Notes: generated by a model from the letters alone, not told the origin. A stretch of 64,000 nt of DNA from CAVSUZ01 sp963791885 (GCA_963791885.1 CAWBUL010000006.1:1922001-1986000); one strand, 5' to 3'. Numbered from the stretch's first letter, positions 9,603-18,321 are shown. Numbers and translations are program-made.

Positions 9603-9938
9603 ATGATGAAGCCTCGGAGACCCTCAATCTGGCCAGTGCTTTGGTGTTGCCAGGTTCTATCGGTTTGTACCGTTCATGCGCAGTCGGCGGCGGTGACCCA
9701 GGGTCACCAGCTTGCCAATCAGATGTGCGCGCAGTGTCATCGCGTTGCCGGGGAGGGGCCTGGGTCATGGACCGATGCGCCGGCATTCGACCACATCGCA
9801 AGCACGACCCGCATGGATGAGCGGCAGTTGGCCATTTTCATCATAAAGCCTCACTTTGACATGGTCGCCAGGGATGTCACCCAAACACAGGCAAATGAGA
9901 TCGCAGCCTACATTCTATCCCTTAAATCCGACCATTAG
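9603..9938 (+). CDS. small class I cytochrome c
   Basis: A 111-residue protein with a signal peptide (basic MMKPRRP, hydrophobic core, cleavage near VHAQS), one CxxCH haem site (CAQCH) and a C-terminal helix (TQANEIAAYILSLK) typical of single-haem c-type cytochromes; a Met axial ligand is probable but not pinned down. It should be a periplasmic electron carrier. AAGGAG lies six bases before the chosen ATG; the frame upstream contains the FixK/FNR site and is not coding. It sits between two such sites and upstream of cydPABX, which suggests a role in microaerobic respiration. Confidence 0.9.
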   Translation: MMKPRRPSIWPVLWCCQVLSVCTVHAQSAAVTQGHQLANQMCAQCHRVAGEGPGSWTDAPAFDHIASTTRMDERQLAIFIIKPHFDMVARDVTQTQANEIAAYILSLKSDH

Positions 9939-9962
9939 CCGGTTACCAGATTCTCGCAGGAC

Positions 9963-9976
9963 TTGATCTGGATCAA
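9963..9976. promoter_or_regulatory. FixK/FNR-type box (site 4) upstream of cyd operon
   Basis: Palindrome TTGATCTGGATCAA centred about 42 bases before the cydP start. Its two half-sites are perfect. It should make the bd oxidase operon responsive to low oxygen. Confidence 0.88.
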
Positions 9977-10011
9977 CGCAGGCGGCGGGTGTCTCTGTAA
10001 AGACGCCTCCC

Positions 10012-10197
10012 ATGGACGCTCAATCCGACGCCCCGGCGACACTAAAACTGCCTCCGGCGTTGCGCCGTGATCTGGTGCTGCTCGTTGCGGTCAAGCTGAT
10101 AATTCTGACGGCTCTGTACGAAGTCTTCTTCTCACCGTCCCACCACCCGCACATCGATATGGCAATGCATATCGCCGGGACGTTCCCACAGAAATAG
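10012..10197 (+). CDS. cydP: CydP-like small subunit of cytochrome bd oxidase
   Basis: A 61-residue protein with one membrane span (LVLLVAVKLIILTALYEVFF), a His-rich stretch (SPSHHPHID) and a C-terminal HIAGTFPQ. This is the pattern of the small putative subunit named CydP that precedes cydA in many proteobacteria. Its stop codon abuts the first possible start of cydA, so the genes are translationally linked. The role in oxidase assembly or stability is inferred from family context. Confidence 0.75.
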   Translation: MDAQSDAPATLKLPPALRRDLVLLVAVKLIILTALYEVFFSPSHHPHIDMAMHIAGTFPQK

Positions 10198-10206
10198 GTG
10201 CCCCTG

Positions 10207-11775
10207 ATGGATGTTGTCACTCTATCGCGGCTGCAGTTCGGCATCACCGCGATGTATCACTTCCTGTTCGTCCCACTGACGCTGGGGCTCTCCGTAATGC
10301 TTGCCATTATGGAGAGCATTTACGTGACCACCGGGCGGACGATCTGGCGCGACATGGTCAAATTCTGGGGCATGTTATTCGGCATCAATTTCGCAATGGG
10401 TGTCGCGACCGGTATCACGATGGAGTTTCAGTTTGGCACCAACTGGGCATACTACTCCCATTACGTCGGCGACATATTCGGCGCGCCGCTGGCTATCGAA
10501 GGTCTCATGGCCTTCTTCCTGGAAGCGACATTCGTTGGTCTCTTTTTCTTTGGCTGGGAACGCTTGAGTCGTGTTCAGCATCTGATCGTCACCTGCCTTC
10601 TCGCGCTGGGAACGAACCTGTCCGCCCTGTGGATTCTGATTGCCAATGGCTGGATGCAGAACCCGGTCGGAGCGCGCTTCAATCCAGAGACGATGCGCAT
10701 GGAGGTTGCCAACTTTATGGCAGTATTGTTCAATCCTGTTGCGCAGGCGAAGTTTGTCCATACGGTCTCAGCCGGATATGTGACCGGCGCCATGTTCGTG
10801 CTGTCGATCAGCGCCTTCTATTTGCTCCGGGGGCGAAATCGCGGGCTTGCAATCCGCTCCATCACGATCGCGGCTAGTTTCGGGCTGGCTTCGGCGCTCT
10901 CCGTCGTCGTGCTGGGAGATGAGAGCGGATACACCGCCGGACAGAACCAGAAGATGAAGATCGCGGCGATCGAGGCGATGTGGCACACCGAAGCCGCCCC
11001 GGCATCCTTCACGGTTGTTGGGATTCCCAACATGACAACCCGCACGACAGAATACGCTGTCCGCATCCCGTGGGTCCTGGGAATGATCGCGACCCGGTCG
11101 CTTGACGGCAAAGTGGCTGGAATCGAGGATCTGGTTGCCGACTCTGAGGGGCGGATCCGCAGTGGCATCATTGCATACAGGGCAATGGAGGAACTGCGCA
11201 AAGATCCAAAAAATGCCTCGGCTCAAGCGAACTTCGATGCACATTCGGGCGACCTGGGATACTCATTGCTCCTCAAGCGTTATCTTTCGGCCGTACCAGA
11301 TGCCACTCCAGCACAAGTACAAGCGGCCGCCTGGGATACAGTTCCACCGGTGCTGCCCTTGTTCTGGTCCTTCCGGGTCATGGTCGGCCTGGGTTTCTAC
11401 TTCATTGCCTTGTTCGGTTTCATGTTCTGGCAGGCGTCGCTGCGGCAAATCGAGAAGCGTCGTTGGGTATTGTGGATGTGCCTGTGGTCGCTCCCGTTAC
11501 CCTGGGTCGCGGCAGAACTCGGCTGGTACGTGGCTGAGGGCGGGCGCCAGCCATGGACGATCGATGGTGTACTGCCGACATTTTTATCCGCTTCCAGTGT
11601 GCCGGCGAGCAATGTCGCTCTCTCCCTAACCGGCTTCATCGTTTTCTACTTGGCCCTTGCCGTCGTCGAGTTCTACTTGATGACTCGGACAGTGCGGCGT
11701 GGCCCAGAGGATCTGAGATCCGTCGCAGAAACGGTCGGCCTCACGGCAGCTGATGCCTGGCACCCTGGCGAATAA
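10207..11775 (+). CDS. cydA: cytochrome bd ubiquinol oxidase subunit I
   Basis: A 522-residue subunit I. The N-terminus SRLQFGITAMYHFLFVPLT contains the conserved His ligand (His18) and VHTVSAGYVTGAMFV contains the second. Multiple spans continue to the C-terminal ALAVVEFYLMTRTVRRGPE. The protein oxidises ubiquinol and reduces O2 to water with haems b558, b595 and d. The Q loop is short. I chose ATG 10207; a GTG at 10198, touching the cydP stop, is an alternative that adds three residues. It is followed after 11 bases by cydB. Confidence 0.96.
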   Translation: MDVVTLSRLQFGITAMYHFLFVPLTLGLSVMLAIMESIYVTTGRTIWRDMVKFWGMLFGINFAMGVATGITMEFQFGTNWAYYSHYVGDIFGAPLAIEGLMAFFLEATFVGLFFFGWERLSRVQHLIVTCLLALGTNLSALWILIANGWMQNPVGARFNPETMRMEVANFMAVLFNPVAQAKFVHTVSAGYVTGAMFVLSISAFYLLRGRNRGLAIRSITIAASFGLASALSVVVLGDESGYTAGQNQKMKIAAIEAMWHTEAAPASFTVVGIPNMTTRTTEYAVRIPWVLGMIATRSLDGKVAGIEDLVADSEGRIRSGIIAYRAMEELRKDPKNASAQANFDAHSGDLGYSLLLKRYLSAVPDATPAQVQAAAWDTVPPVLPLFWSFRVMVGLGFYFIALFGFMFWQASLRQIEKRRWVLWMCLWSLPLPWVAAELGWYVAEGGRQPWTIDGVLPTFLSASSVPASNVALSLTGFIVFYLALAVVEFYLMTRTVRRGPEDLRSVAETVGLTAADAWHPGE

Positions 11776-11786
11776 GGAGCAACGCA

Positions 11787-12926
11787 ATGCCGGAGTATGG
11801 AATCTTTCGCCTGTTATGGTGGGCGCTATTGGGCGTTTTGTTGATTGGCATAGCGGTCATGGACGGGTTCGACATGGGCACGGCCATCCTGCTCCCGATT
11901 GTTGGTCGTAACGACATGGAACGCCGGATCGTCATCAACACCATCGGCCCCGTGTGGGAGGGTAATCAGGTCTGGCTAATCCTGGGAGCCGGCGCCATTT
12001 TTGCAGCGTTCCCGCCACTCTATGGTGTGGCGTTCTCCGGATTTTATCTCGCGATGCTTCTGTTGCTCTGTTCTCTTATCTTGCGCCCCGTCGGGTTCAA
12101 GTTCCGCAGCAAGCTGGCCGGAAAAGGGTGGCGGCGCACCTGGGACACAGCACTTGTCATCGGCGGATTGGTGCCGGCACTCGTGTTCGGTGTAGCGTTT
12201 GGAAATGCCTTGCAGGGTGTGCCGTTCCGTTTCGACGACACGCTACGAATGACCTACACGGGCTCGCTCATCGGCCTGTTCAATCCATTCGCATTGCTCT
12301 GCGGCCTGGTCTCGGTATCGATGATGGTCATGCATGGCGCGGCTTATCTAGGCTGCAAGACAGAGGGCGCTCTGCGCGGCCGAGTCCAGCGTGCCGGTAC
12401 GATTGCGGGATGTGTGATGATCATATTGTTCGCTCTTGGGGGCTTTTGGGCGACGCACCTCGATGGATACGTCGTCAAGAGCTTCGCCGGGGTAGCGGCT
12501 CCATCGAATCCGCTCACAAAACAAGTGGTTCGCCAAGTCGGCGCGCTGATGGTCAACTACGGCACCGAACCCTGGATTGCTGTGGCACCCGTCCTTGGTA
12601 TCATCGGAGCGGGTTTGGCGATTGCGCTGCTGCGCGCCGGCGGCCGGCCAGCCCTCGCGTTTTGCTGCAGTGGAATGGCGATTGCCGGAGTGGTGGCGAC
12701 CGCAGGTCTCAGCTTGTTCCCATTTATGTTGCCGTCTTCACTGGATCCGAACTCCGGCCTGACACTCTGGGACGCATCGTCAAGCCTGACGACCCTGATC
12801 ATCATGGCCGTCGCCACGGCGATCTTTCTGCCCATCGTAATCGGATACACCGCATGGGTGTATGCGGTGCTGCGCGGACCAGTTACCGACGAGCAGATCG
12901 CGCATGACCCACACACTGCATATTGA
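11787..12926 (+). CDS. cydB: cytochrome bd ubiquinol oxidase subunit II
   Basis: A 379-residue protein starting MPEYGIFRLLWWALLGVLL, with the hallmark DGFDMGTA block in the first helix pair and WEGNQVWLILGAGAIFAAFP soon after. About eight to nine membrane spans follow. It pairs with CydA as the bd oxidase core. AAGGAG precedes the ATG. The reading frame is intact and ends 15 bases before cydX. Confidence 0.97.
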   Translation: MPEYGIFRLLWWALLGVLLIGIAVMDGFDMGTAILLPIVGRNDMERRIVINTIGPVWEGNQVWLILGAGAIFAAFPPLYGVAFSGFYLAMLLLLCSLILRPVGFKFRSKLAGKGWRRTWDTALVIGGLVPALVFGVAFGNALQGVPFRFDDTLRMTYTGSLIGLFNPFALLCGLVSVSMMVMHGAAYLGCKTEGALRGRVQRAGTIAGCVMIILFALGGFWATHLDGYVVKSFAGVAAPSNPLTKQVVRQVGALMVNYGTEPWIAVAPVLGIIGAGLAIALLRAGGRPALAFCCSGMAIAGVVATAGLSLFPFMLPSSLDPNSGLTLWDASSSLTTLIIMAVATAIFLPIVIGYTAWVYAVLRGPVTDEQIAHDPHTAY

Positions 12927-12941
12927 GAAAGGGTAAAATGG

Positions 12942-13046
12942 ATGTGGTATTTCAGCTGGGTCCTCGGACTGGGGTTGGCCTGCGCGTTCGCAGCCGTGAA
13001 TGCAATGTGGCTTGAACTTGCTCCTGGCCAAGGTTTGCCGGACTGA
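12942..13046 (+). CDS. cydX: CydX accessory subunit of bd oxidase (34 aa)
   Basis: A 34-codon gene: MWYFSWVLGLGLACAFAAVN followed by AMWLEL and a short tail. This matches the CydX/YbgT family (MWYF(A/S)W(I/V)LG...NA(M)WLE), a single-span peptide needed for bd oxidase activity in E. coli. GAAAGGG lies upstream of the ATG and the gene follows cydB directly, completing a cydPABX operon. Confidence 0.9.
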   Translation: MWYFSWVLGLGLACAFAAVNAMWLELAPGQGLPD

Positions 13047-13225
13047 CGAGCCGGGTACGTGTTGCGCCCGCGGCCCTCCGGGGTTTGAGCGCGCGGTCTG
13101 TTCGCTGGGGTAACGGTTTCTGCTTTTTGGCGGGATCTGTGCCGGGAGTTCGCCATCTTCCCCAAGGCGGGCTAAATAGTCGTCCGTGAAGAATCCTGAT
13201 CGGGTTGCGTGACTGACGGACACGG

Positions 13226-14182
13226 TCAGGATCGAACCGCTCGCAGAGCCGGTTCGCCCGAGAGAGCGAGCAAGAACCAACGCACAAGAATGGCCAGCCA
13301 GGCCAGCAGCGACCGAAAGTTGTACCCAACTGCGGCCAGCACCGCGTTGACCGCAACGCTTCTGTCCCGCGGTGAACACCCGCAGCCCAGGCGCGCTCGG
13401 TGCATTGTGACCGCGATAGCCTGCATCAGCGATCACCTGTGTCAGTGAGACGCCGATCTGCTGCGTGATCGCCGGAATGACGCTCGCCAGCGTGTGCCCG
13501 TCATACGGATTGCCTGGCAGTGCCGCGACATGAGCGACGAACTGCCCGCCTTTGGACCGATTCAGCGTAGTCGCCACCGAGACCTTGACGCCAAATTCGT
13601 ATGGCCGATGCGCCTTGCCCTTGCCGATACACGCCACTTCCGGCGCGTGCAGGCTGTAGATCTTCGGACCGCGCTGGCGTTGCGTCTGTGATCGCACTGG
13701 CCGGCGATCTTGCGCATGATATCGCGGATCACCCGGCCCAATTGGGTGCGCAGGGTCCGCAGCATTCGATTGGCGCGCTTGAACTGCTTGGCATGCGCAT
13801 AGCGCTGATGGCGGATCAGCGCGATCTTGCCGAGCCTTGTGTAGGACTGGCGCAATCTGACGCCGTGCCTGTGTGCCAGCCGTACCAGCAGCTCGCGCGC
13901 GCGGTGCAGCAGCTTCGCATCGGTCGGGAAGGCGATCGCTTTTGGCTGCACCGTCGTATCGACGATGACGCGGGTGAAGTCTGCGGGCTTGGCGGCGCCC
14001 ATCCGGGTGGCGGCGTGCAGGCTCTCCTGCAACCGCGCCTTCAGCTTCTCTTCCCCCATGCGCCGGCGCCAACGGGTCAGCGAGGAGCGATCGAATGGCA
14101 GCCGGTGGCAGCTGATCGCCTCGCCGCAGAGCAGCTGATAATACGGGTTCTCCAGCCAGCGTTCGCACAGCGCCTCTGTCAA
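13226..14182 (-). pseudogene. IS5-family transposase remnant
   Basis: Pieces of an IS5-type DDE transposase in several frames: SDEALCERW-type N-terminal region (EALCERWLENPYYQLLCGE, LPFDRSSLTRWRRRMGEEKL), the DxTVQ first catalytic region (VIVDTTVQPKAIAFPTD), the second part with ADAGYRGHNA and a C-terminal NAVLAAVGYNF. About 30 residues between the DAGYRGH and NAVLAAVGYNF blocks are missing and at least two frame changes are needed. The true N-terminus is absent: the sequence stops close to the left end of the IS3-family element at 14207. It is inactive. Confidence 0.85.
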
Positions 14183-14234
14183 AGGGCACCGAAGTTTCCC
14201 TGAAAGTGGAGTGGGCCCCTGAGGCCGGACAGGA

Positions 14235-15059
14235 TCAGGCGGCTGCTTTGACCGTGGGCCGGATGTGTTTCTCCTCGAACTGCATGGGACTCAGATAGCC
14301 AAGCGAGGAATGCAGGCGACGATGATTGTAGACTGCCTCGATGAAGCGGGGGAGATACGCGGCGGCATCTTCGAAGCTTTCGAACGCCATAGGATAGACG
14401 GCTTCGACCTTCAACGACTTCATGAAGCTTTCTGCCTCGGCGTTGTCATACGGGTTGCCACGCCTGCCCATCGAGCCAACGAGCCCGTGGGCCGTGAGCA
14501 GATGACGATATGCTTCTGCAGCATATTGAGAACCACGATCGGAATGATGCACACAGCCGGGCGGTGGCTGACGCGAGGCGATTGCTGCCCGCAGCGCAGC
14601 CAGCGCCAGTCGCGCGTCGATGGAGCGCCCGACGGCATAACCAACGACGCGGCGCGACCAGGCGTCCAGGATTACGGCAACGTATGCAAAGCCACTGGGG
14701 ATCGCCACATAGGTCAGGTCCGCCACCCAGAGCTGGTCGCGGCCATTCGGCACCATATTCTTGGCCAGGTCAGGGAAGATCGGGCCGTCGTGGTCGCTGT
14801 TGGTGGTAGCGACGAAGCGGCGCCGGATTTTCGGCTGCAGCCCGTGCTCATGCATTAGCCGGCGGATCCGTTTGTGGTTGGCGACCACGCCCTGCTGGCG
14901 CAGGGCGGCACGGACGCGGCGCCAGCCATACGCTTCGAACTCGTCGGAGATGGCGGTGATCGCTTCGATCAGAGCGGTATCGTCCAGCGTTACGCTTGGC
15001 GCCTCGTAATAGGTGGAGCGTGCGATGCCCATCAGTTCGCATCCCCGCGCGATGGGCAT
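14235..15059 (-). CDS. IS3-family transposase OrfB (DDE integrase)
   Basis: A 274-residue retroviral-type integrase domain protein. An HTH_21-like region (EAYGWRRVRAALRQQG) precedes the DDE core: first Asp in WVADLTYVAIPSG, second in VHHSDRGSQYA, Glu in NAEAESFMKSLK. It ends with the typical NHRRLHSSLGYLSPMQFE. It overlaps orfA by 28 bases in a different frame, the usual arrangement for production of a fused OrfAB transposase by ribosomal frameshifting. The sequence is intact, so the element may still be active. Confidence 0.95.
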   Translation of the reverse strand: MPIARGCELMGIARSTYYEAPSVTLDDTALIEAITAISDEFEAYGWRRVRAALRQQGVVANHKRIRRLMHEHGLQPKIRRRFVATTNSDHDGPIFPDLAKNMVPNGRDQLWVADLTYVAIPSGFAYVAVILDAWSRRVVGYAVGRSIDARLALAALRAAIASRQPPPGCVHHSDRGSQYAAEAYRHLLTAHGLVGSMGRRGNPYDNAEAESFMKSLKVEAVYPMAFESFEDAAAYLPRFIEAVYNHRRLHSSLGYLSPMQFEEKHIRPTVKAAA

Positions 15060-15382
15060 GCTGCAGGACCGACGATCGCGGATGTAGTCGCGTTTTTCGG
15101 CCGCTGTGCGGAGCGCAATGCCCCTTTTAGCAACTCCAGTTCCAACGCCTGCTTGCCCACAAGGCGCTCAAGGGCAGCGATGCGCGCTTCGTAGGCCTGT
15201 AACAAATCTGCGGCCCGCGCGTCGTCATCGAACACGCCAGCTTCGTACTTCTCAACCCAGACCCTGATCAGGTTGCGCGAGATGTCGTGCCGTTTTGCCA
15301 GACCATGCAGCGTCTCTCCACTCAGGAATTCCTGGGCGATCTGGCGCTTGAACTCGACACTATGGGATCGCTGCTTCGTCAT
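15032..15382 (-). CDS. IS3-family transposase OrfA (HTH)
   Basis: A 116-residue protein beginning MTKQRSHSVEFKRQIAQEF with a helix-turn-helix (TLHGLAKRHDISRNLIRVWV) and a C-terminal leucine-rich coiled coil (LERLVGKQALELELLK). OrfA binds the terminal inverted repeats and, fused to OrfB, forms the transposase. It lies directly inside the right-hand inverted repeat. Confidence 0.93.
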   Translation of the reverse strand: MTKQRSHSVEFKRQIAQEFLSGETLHGLAKRHDISRNLIRVWVEKYEAGVFDDDARAADLLQAYEARIAALERLVGKQALELELLKGALRSAQRPKNATTSAIVGPAACPSRGDAN

Positions 15383-15510
15383 GGGCTTCCATCCTTCGAA
15401 AGCCCGGCTCCCCGGTCAATTCACTACCGCCAACCTGTCCGGCCTCAGGGGCCCACTCCAAAGTGGGCGCATAAAATTCCCTGGTTTGGCGAGGGATGTG
15501 AGGTTGATAG

Positions 15511-15938
15511 TTAGGCATGGCGGTGATCGGTTGGTTGCTTTGTGGGAGGGCGCCCGCGAGTTTTTGGCGGGGCTGAATTTGCGACGGTATTGGCGCGGAT
15601 GTTTTCCGGGAGGAGAGCGGCATGCTCACGCATACGATAGCTCGATCCCTCGATCTGGATGACGATGGCATGATGGAGCAGGCGGTCGAGCAGCGCGGTG
15701 GCGACGACTGGGCTGCTGAAGATGTCGCCCCATTCGGCGAAGCCACGGTTTGAAGTGAGGATCATCGCGCCCTTCTCGTAGCGGGCGTTGACAAGTTGGA
15801 AGAACAGATTGCCCCCGCCGGGCGTGACTGGCAGGTAGCCGATCTCGTCGACGACCAGCAGGGAGGCACGGCAGAGGAAGCGAATGCGTTCACGCAGCGT
15901 GCCTTCACGTTCGGCCTTGGCGAGTTGGGCGACGATCG
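15511..15938 (-). pseudogene. IS21-family IstB fragment
   Basis: The C-terminal half of an IstB/DnaC-like ATPase: LAKAEREGTLRERIRFL, Walker B/sensor region LLVVDEIGYLPVTPGGGN, YEKGAMILTSNRGFAEWGDI and LLDRLLHHAIVIQIEGSSYR. The P-loop-containing N-terminal part and IstA are absent; a stop and unrelated sequence lie just upstream of about 15940. It is a dead IS21 remnant next to the IS3 insertion. Confidence 0.88.
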
Positions 15939-15965
15939 GAGCGGGAAATTCTGCTCCGGATGTTC

Positions 15966-16004
15966 AACTTGCCGGCGCAGAGCGCGGGCTCACCGGGATC
16001 ACGT
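15966..16004 (+). repeat. imperfect direct repeat, copy 1 (pairs with 17378-17415)
   Basis: The block AACTTGCCGGCGC-A/T-GAGCGCGGGC...CGGGATCACG occurs here and at 17378-17415 in the same orientation with about five differences in 38 bases. The two copies bracket the zinc-ribbon and Ku genes. Confidence 0.7.
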
Positions 16005-16168
16005 TGCTGCCTGCAGGTCCTCGATTCTTTTCTCAGGTTAGCCGGTCTGGCCAAGCGCGGGCTGAGGCGGCCCGCCTCGCGCTACGTTCGGTCAAGATCT
16101 CGATTGAACGCGCTTCCCCGAATCGGGCGCCGACAGTTAGCACTCCCCTTACTGAGGAGAACGCGTCG

Positions 16169-16366
16169 ATGCGCGACGGTTTTTGGTGTTTCCAGTGCCC
16201 TGAGTGCCTCGTCGGCAGCGCGGAACTAAACCGGCTCGCCGAGGACCATGAATTGTTCTGCGAGGTTTGCCTGGAAGAGGGTCGCGGAGAGATCAGCCTC
16301 AATCGTTGGCTGTCCGAAGCGGCTCCAGCGCTTCAGGCCCGTTTGCGGGGCGACTTGGCCGCTTGA
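16169..16366 (+). CDS. small zinc-ribbon protein (65 aa)
   Basis: Starts at an ATG preceded by GAGGAG. MRDGFWCFQCPECLVGS contains one CxxC pair and ELFCEVCLEEG a second, predicting a small zinc ribbon; the C-terminus (RWLSEAAPALQARLRG) is helical. No signal peptide. It overlaps the end of the Ku gene by 34 bases on the opposite strand. Similar tiny two-CxxC proteins occur in alphaproteobacteria without known function; a link to Ku is only positional. Confidence 0.65.
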   Translation: MRDGFWCFQCPECLVGSAELNRLAEDHELFCEVCLEEGRGEISLNRWLSEAAPALQARLRGDLAA

Positions 16367-17214
16367 GCCGTGGGGCGTTTCGGCTTCGCGCCGGCGCCCT
16401 CTGACGGTGAAGACGCCTGAGAAGCCTTCGTCGAGGCCTCGCCGAGGCTCTTCTTCAACGCGGACATAAGATCGATCACGTTGCCTCGCTCCGGCGCCGG
16501 CATAGCGTCCGGCTCAACCCCTTCGCCTTTCAGCTTGGCCTCGATCATCTCGCGCAAGCGAGTCTCGTAGCGGTCCTCGAGGTCTGACGGATCATAGGTA
16601 CTCGTCTGGCGCTCGATCAGCTCCGTCGCCAGTTGCACCATTTCTGGATCGACCGGGACCTCGGCCGCGTCCCCGAAAATAGCGCCCGCGTCGTTGATGT
16701 CCCGCTGCTCGTCAAGCGTGTGCGCCACAAGGCCATTTACAACCGCACGAAGTCCGATCGTTCTCTCTCGCTGACCGATCACGACACGGGACAGGGCAAC
16801 CCGTCCCGTCTCAGCCATCGCCCTCCGCAACACGGCGTAAACGTCCCGGCCGGCTTCCCCATCGGGTGCCAGATAATAGGGGTGATCATAGTAGATCGGA
16901 TCGATCGAACCCGCCGCCACGAACTTGTCGATCGTCATCACCGATGAGCTGTCCACTCTGACACTGTCGAAATCCTCGTCGGTCAGGAGCAGGAAGGTAT
17001 TCTTCTTGAATTCATAACCTTTGACCAAATCACGACGGGACAATTCCTTCCCCGTCTCCGAATCCTGGGTAATCATACGAATGCGATTGCCGGTCTCCGG
17101 GTTGATGAGGTTGAACCGGATTGCATTGCGTTCGTGCTTGGCGCTGAACAGCGCCACGGGACAGGAAACGAGCGCGAGGCGCAGGTGACCTCGCCAAATG
17201 GGTCGTTGGGCCAT
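16333..17214 (-). CDS. ku: Ku protein, non-homologous end joining
   Basis: A 293-residue bacterial Ku. It begins MAQRPIWRGHLRLALVSCPV, the usual start of the family, and keeps LFSAKHERNAIRFNLINPET, YEFKKNTFLLLTDEDFDSV, DPIYYDHPYYLAPDG and QRERTIGLR. The C-terminal tail (ALKKSL, then Lys/Ala/Pro-rich, ending KSPRKRA) is a basic extension typical of rhizobial and acetobacterial Ku. It should form a ring homodimer on DNA ends and recruit LigD. AAGGAC precedes the ATG. No LigD gene is in this window. Confidence 0.95.
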   Translation of the reverse strand: MAQRPIWRGHLRLALVSCPVALFSAKHERNAIRFNLINPETGNRIRMITQDSETGKELSRRDLVKGYEFKKNTFLLLTDEDFDSVRVDSSSVMTIDKFVAAGSIDPIYYDHPYYLAPDGEAGRDVYAVLRRAMAETGRVALSRVVIGQRERTIGLRAVVNGLVAHTLDEQRDINDAGAIFGDAAEVPVDPEMVQLATELIERQTSTYDPSDLEDRYETRLREMIEAKLKGEGVEPDAMPAPERGNVIDLMSALKKSLGEASTKASQASSPSEGAGAKPKRPTAQAAKSPRKRA

Positions 17215-17377
17215 GACCAGGTCCTTGAGGCCGAACTGAACACGTAATTTGGTCCGCGTCCCCGCGCAACCAGCGGGTCGCCCTCGGCCAGCGCCGCAAA
17301 AAGGTTCCCACCTGGTTCCTGTCTGGATATAAGATGCGTCGCCCAAACGGAGGAGCCCCTCCGCGCCGGGGTGGCTT

Positions 17378-17415
17378 AACTTGCCGGCGCTGAGCGCGGG
17401 CCTAGCGGGATCACG
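17378..17415 (+). repeat. imperfect direct repeat, copy 2
   Basis: Second copy of the block at 15966-16004. It lies just upstream of the TTG start of the fatty acid hydroxylase gene, in the promoter region between this gene and Ku. Confidence 0.7.
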
Positions 17416-17418
17416 CCG

Positions 17419-18321
17419 TTGTTTGCACTTGTCCACCAGTACCCAGTCCTCGGATATCTCCTGGACGTCATCAGGCTCAGCATATGGCTGATGATTATCG
17501 TCGCCATCTTCCTGCCCCTGGAATGGCTTTTCGAGGTGCGGCACGAAAAGGTCTTCCGCAAATCCATGCTGGGCGACCTCGGCTTCTATTTCCTCAATGG
17601 CCTGGTCCCGAACCTGCTCCTCGCAGTGCCTCTCGCCCTTGCCGCCTACGTCGCCTACCATTTCGTTCCCTGGCGGGTGCACGCAATGGTCAACTCCTGG
17701 CCATTATGGCTGCGTGCCGTCTCAGCGTTTGTGGTCGGCGATCTCGGCTTCTACTGGGGGCATCGCTGGGCCCACCAAATTCCCTTCCTCTGGCGCTTCC
17801 ATTCCATCCACCACAGCCCGGAGCATGTGTATTTCCTCATCAGTTCGCGAGCCCATCCGGTGGACTTCGTCTTTATCCGCCTGGTTGGTCTGATCCCGGT
17901 CTTTATCCTGGGTCTCGGCGCACCGCAGAGCGCGCAGGGAACTCTGATCGCAACCTTGCTCATGCTGGCGATCACGGTGTGGGGCTTCTTCATCCACGCC
18001 AACTTGCGCTGGCGCTTCGGCCCGCTGGAATGGCTGTTCGCTACGCCGGCCTTTCACCATTGGCACCACACGCGGGCCGAGCCGCTGGATCGCAACTTTG
18101 CCTCCATGCTGCCCTTATGGGACTGGTTGTTCGGCACCCATTATCTGCCGAAAAACCAATGGCCGGAGTCCTATGGGATCAATCACGAATTGCCCAACTC
18201 TGTCGCCGGACAGCTCATCTACCCGTTCCGCGATCCGGCGCAGCCCATTCAGCCAGAGCCAGCAGTTGTTGGTTCCGCCCAGCCCGTCCTGACCGGAAAC
18301 GACATTCCTGCTTCTCGATAA
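17419..18321 (+). CDS. fatty acid hydroxylase / sterol desaturase family membrane protein
   Basis: A 300-residue membrane di-iron enzyme. Four or more hydrophobic spans and the three histidine clusters of the family are visible: HRWAH (about 115), RFHSIHHSPEH (about 128) and FHHWHHTR (about 212). Such enzymes hydroxylate or desaturate lipids; the substrate here is unknown. Only a TTG at 17419 gives an N-terminus with the usual first hydrophobic segment; the first in-frame ATG is 72 bases further. It is divergent from Ku. Confidence 0.88.
   Translation: MFALVHQYPVLGYLLDVIRLSIWLMIIVAIFLPLEWLFEVRHEKVFRKSMLGDLGFYFLNGLVPNLLLAVPLALAAYVAYHFVPWRVHAMVNSWPLWLRAVSAFVVGDLGFYWGHRWAHQIPFLWRFHSIHHSPEHVYFLISSRAHPVDFVFIRLVGLIPVFILGLGAPQSAQGTLIATLLMLAITVWGFFIHANLRWRFGPLEWLFATPAFHHWHHTRAEPLDRNFASMLPLWDWLFGTHYLPKNQWPESYGINHELPNSVAGQLIYPFRDPAQPIQPEPAVVGSAQPVLTGNDIPASR

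Larger units (their letters stand above)
14207..15460 (-). mobile_element. IS3-family element, complete (1254 bp)
   Basis: Bounded by perfect 27-bp terminal inverted repeats (14207-14233 and 15434-15460; core GTGGGCCCCTGAGGCCGGAC). The flanking triplets are both AAG (14204-14206 and 15461-15463), fitting a 3-bp target duplication. It contains orfA and orfB in overlapping frames. It separates the IS5 remnant from an IS21 remnant. Confidence 0.93.

Noticed and set aside
12780..14189. Single long frame through the IS5 remnant and the cydB end
   Set aside because: It runs antisense through the cydB 3' end and contains only part of the transposase; the transposase is better described as a multi-frame remnant ending at 13226.
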